Notes under the pieces: model-generated | The model's database searches: none | What the model saw: only the letters and a program-made list of their open reading frames with translations | What the model was told of the DNA's origin: nothing | Program-made: the position numbers and the translations under genes | In this document: piece by piece, positions 6,138 through 10,217 of the stretch | How the letters are laid out: each line of letters opens with the position of its first letter | Numbering within the stretch: position 1 is the first letter of the stretch | Assembly: GCA_904502165.1 (NCBI GenBank) | Contig: CAJGDB010000068.1 | Location: 1-10,217 of the forward strand | Direction: 5' to 3' | Source of the DNA: an uncultured Akkermansia sp. | GTDB taxonomy: Bacteria > Verrucomicrobiota > Verrucomicrobiia > Verrucomicrobiales > Akkermansiaceae | DNA: 10,217 nt

Positions 6138-7883
6138 TTATTTGCTGCAGGAGTTGAGACGCTGGAGAGTTGCCTCAATGATGGCTCGGCCCCGCTGTAC
6201 ATCTGCGGTGTGGTCGTCGCCCTTGCTCCGCTCTACGGAGAAAATGCCGGCCAGTTGTTCATTCATGATGCGTACTGCGTCTGCCGCCTCCGGAGATTCG
6301 GCAGCGCGGGCTCGGAGGATATTGATTTTCTCGTAATTCTCAATGCCGTCGCGCAAGCGCTCGAAGCGGATGGAACTGCGATTGCCCGGGTATACCAGGA
6401 AGCAGTCACCAGAGGGCCATTGTACGAAATCTGTGCATTCGAAGGGATTGCGGTTCCAGGAATTATAGGCCCATCGCAGGAACCCGTCCAGATGATTGGC
6501 GGCGGCAAAGAAGCCAAGCCATTCTGCCTGGGCTGGGGGGGAGTAGGTGAAGGTGTTGGGCTTGAGCGGGTGCAGGCACACGTAGAAGGTCGTTATCTTA
6601 CCGGCTTTCCGGCGTTCTGTGAGCAGATCTCCCAGAGTGGTGCCGGCGTGGGTGATTACGGGGGAAATGTTGTAGACATCGCGGGAAAGCTCGGAAGGCT
6701 TATCCACCGCCGATGCCACGCGGAACTTCGGGGCATTTTCGGCAACCAGCTTCATGGCTGCTTTCACCATGGCATCCGGGCGTTCGTCAATGGCAATGCA
6801 GGTTTTGTCTGCCCAGCCTTTTTCCTGCATGTGCTTCTGGAAATCGCGCAGAAATGGTGCCCAGAGAGCATCGTATTCCGGCGTGCCGGGCCTGGCTTTC
6901 ACCTGGCCGTAATGGTTGGTGGATTCATCGAAGAAGCGCACGCTGAGGTGCCAGGGAATCATGGTGTAGCAGCTTATCTGTTCCCGGATGCCGATTTCAT
7001 CGTGCATGAAGGAAATCCAGGCATCCAGCTGCGTGTAGTCATAACGCATCACGCCATCGCGCCCGCGAATCCAGCGGATCATGGATGGGAAGGTATCGTA
7101 GGTCTGCCCGTTCCATGCTTCATCGAGCAGGGTGCAGGTAATGCACTTCTGCCCGGCTTCAGCCAGGCGCTTCATGAGCGGGCGGAGCAGGGCGAAATGC
7201 TCCGGTGACCATGGCTCCACATCGTGCCAGCGGGCTACTGCCTGCGGGTGCTGCCAGAGGTCCAGGTGGATTTTCCACTTGTCAGGGGAGGGAAGGGAGG
7301 CTTCATCGACAAAGAGAACGATTTTCTGCTTTGCTTCCGCACAGCCCGGGGCATTGACATTCACAAACCCCAGGTAGACACCCGGTTCTGCGTTGTGGGG
7401 AATTTCCACCTGCACCCAGATACCGCGGGTGACCCGGGCCGGGTTGTCGCAGTTCTGCTCACGGCCGATGATATCTGCCGTGGGGGTATTATGGGCCTTG
7501 GTGTAACGGATGAACGAAACCTGTGCAGGAATTGTGCTGCGGCCATTGCTCAGACCGGTGCAGGAAACGCGGAGCTGCCGGGCCGGGCCGTTGGGCGTTA
7601 CGGCCATCTGGGTGCTGCAGCGTTCTCCGCGCCACCCGTGCAGCGTTACCTCATTGAAAAGACTGCCGGGGGCAAGAGGCGTCAGTGCCGGAACTGTGCT
7701 GGAGCTTTCTGTTGTCAGTCGCTCAGCCGCACATTCGCGCAGGGTAAGGTAGGTGGCAGGTGTCTGGGAATCTGCCGTGGTGGGGGCTGCGGCATCGTAC
7801 GGCTGTTTCCGTTCAGCGGGCCATTGAGCCAGGCTCACGCTGGTTCCGAGAAGCAGGAAAAGGGAAATTAAATGCAGTTTCAT
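6138..7883 (-). CDS. GH123-type beta-N-acetylgalactosaminidase (DUF4091 family), secreted
   Basis: A 581-residue protein. The frame is open upstream to 8105, but ATG 7883 starts a clean signal peptide (MKLHLISLFLLLGTSVSLAQ, cut after A19), whereas the extra upstream codons encode Arg-rich noise. Residues about 70-195 form an N-terminal beta domain and 205-470 the catalytic barrel. AIDERPD carries the D366-E367 pair expected of GH123, where the Asp orients the substrate acetamido group and the Glu is the general acid. The DUF4091 signature follows: GFLRWAYNSWNRNP, then WPSGDCFLVYPG, then SIRFERLRDGIENYE (residues 467-518). GH123 enzymes release terminal beta-linked GalNAc, with the acetamido group assisting. 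The product is likely periplasmic or surface-located and acts on mucin or glycolipid glycans. It has its own promoter and converges on the esterase gene. Confidence 0.85.
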   Translation of the reverse strand: MKLHLISLFLLLGTSVSLAQWPAERKQPYDAAAPTTADSQTPATYLTLRECAAERLTTESSSTVPALTPLAPGSLFNEVTLHGWRGERCSTQMAVTPNGPARQLRVSCTGLSNGRSTIPAQVSFIRYTKAHNTPTADIIGREQNCDNPARVTRGIWVQVEIPHNAEPGVYLGFVNVNAPGCAEAKQKIVLFVDEASLPSPDKWKIHLDLWQHPQAVARWHDVEPWSPEHFALLRPLMKRLAEAGQKCITCTLLDEAWNGQTYDTFPSMIRWIRGRDGVMRYDYTQLDAWISFMHDEIGIREQISCYTMIPWHLSVRFFDESTNHYGQVKARPGTPEYDALWAPFLRDFQKHMQEKGWADKTCIAIDERPDAMVKAAMKLVAENAPKFRVASAVDKPSELSRDVYNISPVITHAGTTLGDLLTERRKAGKITTFYVCLHPLKPNTFTYSPPAQAEWLGFFAAANHLDGFLRWAYNSWNRNPFECTDFVQWPSGDCFLVYPGNRSSIRFERLRDGIENYEKINILRARAAESPEAADAVRIMNEQLAGIFSVERSKGDDHTADVQRGRAIIEATLQRLNSCSK

Positions 7884-7901
7884 GTGTTTCGTAATGTACG
7901 T

Positions 7902-7929
7902 ATCATATCGGTCGTTTTTTTCAAGTAAA
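7902..7929 (-). promoter_or_regulatory. Predicted promoter of the GH123 gene
   Basis: On the minus strand a -10 box TATGAT (7902-7907) lies 16 bases from a -35-like TTTACT (7924-7929; TTTTAC at 17 bases also fits). Transcription would start near 7895, so the leader is only about 12 nt and has no Shine-Dalgarno. This supports ATG 7883 as the start over any upstream codon. Confidence 0.55.
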
Positions 7930-8131
7930 AAGTGACTGTATGCCGTATAGATGCGGACTCCGGATTGTGCAGAGGGGGGGGGCCAGCCTGAACGTGGTGG
8001 ACGACGAGACCATCGGGCTCTTCTATGCCCCCTCTCATGTGAGCGAGACCAATGATTACCATGGTATCGGCTTCCTCCGCATCCCACTGAGCGAGGTGAT
8101 TTCATCGTGTTTTAAGTGCGATGGCAAGTAA
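7929..8131 (+). pseudogene. Decayed C-terminal fragment resembling a sialidase-type (BNR) glycosidase
   Basis: From ATG 7940 the plus frame reads GGASLNVVDDETIGLFYAP, then GIGFLRIPLSEVISS, ending at TAA 8129-8131. The pattern 'DDETIGL-x-Y ... I-x-F-x-RIPL' is what closes many GH33 exo-sialidases ('S.LT.ID..TVGILYE'). Upstream of the run of nine G (7974-7982) the better-matching words are in another frame: RIDADSGLCRG. Removing two G, or adding one, would join the two parts. The first stop upstream in that frame is at 7926-7928. Nothing of the catalytic part remains, so this is a remnant rather than a gene. The last residues (SCFKCDGK) are read from the inverted repeat that follows, suggesting its original end was lost. 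The family call is from memory of sequence pattern and is tentative. Confidence 0.45.
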
Positions 8132-8266
8132 AATAATTGCAACTTATTGAAGAAAAGCAGTCCTCAAAGAGAGGTAAGTGATGATTTTGTTGCTTTTTTT
8201 CAGAAGAAATTAATCTAACGCACTGACAATCCAATGAAATAAAAGCCATCGCACTTAAAATGCGAT
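8104..8266. repeat. Inverted-repeat-bounded segment (MITE-like or large stem-loop)
   Basis: TTTTAAGTGCGATGGC at 8110-8125 is matched exactly by its reverse complement at 8245-8260. With two G-U type mismatches the arms extend to 22 nt (8104-8125 and 8245-8266). The 119-bp interior is AT-rich, has no gene and contains a T-run at 8192-8198. I see no clear target duplication. Small size, terminal inverted repeats and no coding capacity fit a MITE-like element or relic; a long RNA stem is the alternative. Confidence 0.5.
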
Positions 8267-8369
8267 ACACTTGCTGCAGCAGCTCGGGACAGGTCTCCCA
8301 TCATCCCATCGCGCGCGGGAATGCGTATCCCTGTACGGGTTGTCTTACACACTGACAATTAAAGATTAT

Positions 8370-9176
8370 ATGAAAAAGACACTTATTACCCTTGTGGCGC
8401 TGGCGGGCCTTGCATCTGCTGCAACAGATGTGACTATCGCGGCTTTTGGTAATGCGGATACGGATGCACTTAAGGAATCTAAACCCTTCATTACTGATGC
8501 TTTTTATGTACAAAACACAAATTCGGCTACATGCACATTATCAAATGGCGATAAGATAGTGCTTGCTGGCGTTGGCGGGGCAAATCTCTATGGTGGCTCT
8601 ACTGATGGCGCTATTGATAAGACATGGGAAAATGACGCCGCAGTAACGGAGATGAATGCTACGCTTGGGCTCAGTGCAGAAAATGGTTATTCCGCTGCAG
8701 ATTTTACAGCAGGCAGTGGTATTTATTATACTGCAACAGGCAACAATAATAGTCAATCAACACTGACTCTGACTCTCAATTCCGCAAGTGTTGGTGATAG
8801 CATTACGATGTATCTGACCGTGGCAAGTCGTCAGCAGCATTCTGCCGGCCTCAATATCACGGGTCTGGATGCATCTACCGCAACGATTTCTTATGCTGGC
8901 CTTAATGGTGACGGCTTTGACGTTGTATCTGGAACGAGTCTGGCGTATTCCTCCTCCCTCGCCGATAACTGGAGCCCGAATACTAAATCTGTGATGGTTT
9001 ACAAGATTACAGGTACTTTGACATCTACCAGCCTGGTAATGGATCAGGGTACAACGGCTAAGAACGGATGGCAGACTCTGGCCTATTTCACCACACCTGC
9101 AGTTCCGGAGCCGGCCACAGCAACGCTGAGCCTGCTTGCTCTCTGCGGTATGGCTTCCCGTCGCCGTCGCCGTTAA
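8370..9176 (+). CDS. PEP-CTERM surface protein of Akkermansia type, unknown function
   Basis: A 268-residue exported protein. The frame is open from 8271, but ATG 8370 begins a standard signal peptide (MKKTLITLVALAGLASA, cut after A17), so I use it. The body (18-240) is Thr/Ser/Asn/Gly-rich and beta-type with no recognised catalytic motif; a passenger fold such as a jelly-roll is plausible. The C-terminus is a PEP-CTERM sorting signal: VPEP at 245-248, a hydrophobic segment to about 263, then five Arg at 264-268. In exosortase systems this tail is cut after crossing the inner membrane and the protein is delivered to the outer surface or extracellular matrix. No exosortase gene is in the window. 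The gene converges on the porin gene, and a strong hairpin terminator follows 51 bases after the stop. Confidence 0.85.
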   Translation: MKKTLITLVALAGLASAATDVTIAAFGNADTDALKESKPFITDAFYVQNTNSATCTLSNGDKIVLAGVGGANLYGGSTDGAIDKTWENDAAVTEMNATLGLSAENGYSAADFTAGSGIYYTATGNNNSQSTLTLTLNSASVGDSITMYLTVASRQQHSAGLNITGLDASTATISYAGLNGDGFDVVSGTSLAYSSSLADNWSPNTKSVMVYKITGTLTSTSLVMDQGTTAKNGWQTLAYFTTPAVPEPATATLSLLALCGMASRRRRR

Positions 9177-9227
9177 GCCACAGGTATGAACTGTTGAGCT
9201 TCAGAAATCTTATAAAATAATAAAACC

Positions 9228-9267
9228 AGGAATCTCGGCTCGGTATACGAGCCGAGATTCCTCTTTT
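9228..9267. terminator. Bidirectional intrinsic terminator
   Basis: A perfect 15-bp stem, AGGAATCTCGGCTCG (9228-9242) with CGAGCCGAGATTCCT (9248-9262), closes a 5-nt loop. CTTTT follows on the plus strand. On the minus strand the hairpin is followed by a T-rich stretch (GGTTTTATTATTTTAT), so it can also stop transcription from the porin gene. Confidence 0.9.
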
Positions 9268-9320
9268 CAGGAAAGGCAGGGGGAGTTTTCCTTATCTGTC
9301 TGGAATGACGATATGATTCA

Positions 9321-9356
9321 GCCCCGCCGGGCACACGACTACCCGACAGGGCTTTT
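9321..9356 (+). terminator. Possible second hairpin terminator
   Basis: GCCC (9321-9324) and CGGG (9328-9331) pair with CCCG (9342-9345) and GGGC (9349-9352) around a symmetric 3x3 internal loop, followed by TTTT at 9353-9356. It is weaker than the hairpin at 9228 and may be a backup stop for read-through from the PEP-CTERM gene. Confidence 0.4.
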
Positions 9357-9395
9357 ACTGCAATACACGTTACAGCACAACAAACGGATGGCGCA

Positions 9396-10217
9396 TCAGA
9401 ACGAGAATACAGTCTGGACACCCCAGATGCTTTCGCTGCTGATATCGCGGTAGGCCGGGTTCTTGATGAACTGGAAGTGGGGCACGAACTTGAGGTAATC
9501 GTTCACCTGGAAGCTGTACATGAGCTCGAGCACCTGTTCGCGGCGGTTGCCGTGGGATTCGCCGTCCTCATCGCTGAGGTAAGCGGGATACCCGCGGTAG
9601 TTGTTTACCGCACCCTTGAAGATACCATAGGAGATACCGAAGAAGTCATCTTCGCGGCTGGGGATGAGCTTGAGATGGGCACCTACGCTCAATTCACCGC
9701 TGTTGTAATCAATATGATCATGGTGGGCAAGACCGGCGCGGGAATACACGGTGCAGAAATCATTAAGGGTGTACTCAATGCTGGCGCTGAGCCCCCAGTT
9801 GCTGCGCTTGTGCTCGCCGCGCTCATCGCCGAAGTCCACATCGATGCGCTGGTAGAAGGGATTGAGTCGGAATGTGGCGTTGCCATCAGCAAAGAGGTGT
9901 CCCCATTCTCCCACAACGACATAGCCGTTGGAGTTGCTGCTTCTGAAGGGATTGTCGCCGTATTCACATCCGGTACGGGAAATGCCCAGCATCAAGTAGT
10001 TTGCATCATTCAGTTCGTACTGGAACACTGTACCCAGATTGGCATCGTACAGCGGAAGGACGCTGGAGTTGATGAAAGCGTCGTTGGTGAAGCTGGAGTA
10101 GGAATCATTGGCGATGCTCACACAGTCAAAATAGTTGGTGAGGTTCACCATGCCGGCGATGACGCAGGCGCGCTTATTGTTGAAATACTGCATAAGGGCC
10201 AGCTCCGGGATGACTCC
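9396..10217 (-). CDS. OprB-like carbohydrate-selective porin, C-terminal part (gene runs off the window)
   Basis: The minus-strand frame is open from the window edge (codons GVIPELAL precede the in-frame ATG at 10193) to the stop at 9396-9398, giving the last 273 residues. It is rich in alternating beta-strand sequence, with KRACVIAGMVNLTNYFD near the front (typical of the OprB barrel, 'V..GK.DLTNYFD'). The end is LELMYSFQVNDYLKFVPHFQFIKNP and finally WGVQTVFSF, whose terminal Phe is the outer-membrane insertion signal. OprB-type porins (PF04966) are barrels of about 400-450 residues that let mono- and oligosaccharides cross the outer membrane. Next to secreted glycosidases it would take up released sugars. 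The N-terminal signal peptide and any SLH domain lie outside the window. The bidirectional terminator at 9228-9267 ends this unit. Confidence 0.8.
   Translation of the reverse strand, partial: GVIPELALMQYFNNKRACVIAGMVNLTNYFDCVSIANDSYSSFTNDAFINSSVLPLYDANLGTVFQYELNDANYLMLGISRTGCEYGDNPFRSSNSNGYVVVGEWGHLFADGNATFRLNPFYQRIDVDFGDERGEHKRSNWGLSASIEYTLNDFCTVYSRAGLAHHDHIDYNSGELSVGAHLKLIPSREDDFFGISYGIFKGAVNNYRGYPAYLSDEDGESHGNRREQVLELMYSFQVNDYLKFVPHFQFIKNPAYRDISSESIWGVQTVFSF

Larger units (their letters stand above)
7884..8369. other. 486-bp region between the GH123 and PEP-CTERM genes
   Basis: This stretch holds, in order, the GH123 promoter, the sialidase-like remnant with its G9 run, the inverted-repeat segment, and a 100-bp leader of the PEP-CTERM gene. 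The leader has short alternative stems: GGGA 8317-8320 with TCCC 8328-8331, or CCC 8329-8331 with GGG 8337-8339. The decamer CACTGACAAT occurs at 8221-8230 and again at 8350-8359. I could not place a convincing promoter for the PEP-CTERM gene; TTGTTG...TAATCT around 8189-8218 is weak. Confidence 0.5.

Noticed and set aside
6054..7871. Two long plus-strand frames (384 and 215 codons) opposite the GH123 gene
   Set aside because: They are antisense shadows in GC-rich coding DNA. The minus strand has a signal peptide and clear GH123 signatures, and the plus frames have no coherent domain.
7884..8105. N-terminal extension of the GH123 frame to 8105
   Set aside because: The extra 74 residues are Arg/Ser-rich, lie opposite the sialidase-like remnant, and would bury the signal peptide that starts at 7883. 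The predicted promoter also lies within them.
8271..8369. N-terminal extension of the PEP-CTERM gene to 8271
   Set aside because: It would place 33 unrelated residues ahead of a clean signal peptide beginning MKKTLITL at 8370.

Overview
The window most likely comes from Akkermansia or a close relative (Verrucomicrobiota). The best sign is an exported protein whose C-terminus is a textbook PEP-CTERM sorting tail of the Akkermansia kind (VPEPAT, hydrophobic stretch, five arginines). The nearby secreted glycan-acting genes agree: a GH123-type N-acetyl-galactosaminidase, an SGNH esterase, an OprB-type sugar porin and a possible sialidase remnant. This assignment is inference from protein character, not from a marker gene. 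I saw no rRNA, tRNA, CRISPR array or transposase.

Layout. Positions 1-1300 hold the 3' end of an AAA/DUF4143-type ATPase gene. A markedly AT-rich gene follows for a two-helix membrane protein with a coiled coil, resembling putative phage abortive-infection (PutAbiC-type) proteins, and it ends in a strong intrinsic terminator. Positions 1322-2557, on the minus strand, form a tight three-gene unit. It starts with a very clear DpnI homologue (type IIM endonuclease that cuts methylated GATC). Next comes an 82-aa unknown protein, then a small ribbon-helix-helix-like reading frame broken by an in-frame TGA. Positions 2558-2757 are a divergent promoter region in which a perfect 12-bp inverted repeat covers both predicted -35 boxes. 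Positions 2758-4296 encode an unrecognised protein with an N-terminal hydrophobic segment, three nearly identical 136-residue Cys/His-rich repeats and a very basic tail.

Positions 4587-6038 (SGNH esterase, plus strand) and 6138-7883 (GH123, minus strand) converge on a long hairpin. The region 7884-8369 contains the GH123 promoter, a decayed fragment that looks like the end of a sialidase-type enzyme with a run of nine G, and a ~163-bp segment bounded by 22-nt inverted repeats. Positions 8370-9176 encode the PEP-CTERM protein. It converges on the partial OprB-like porin gene (9396 to the window end), with a bidirectional terminator between them.

Taken together, the left part (about 350-2557, perhaps to 4296) looks like accessory, defence-flavoured DNA: a possible abortive-infection protein and a methyl-directed restriction enzyme. 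The right part looks like mucin-glycan harvesting: deacetylation, hexosaminidase action, outer-membrane sugar uptake and surface protein sorting. Most starts lack a Shine-Dalgarno sequence and the predicted leaders are very short.
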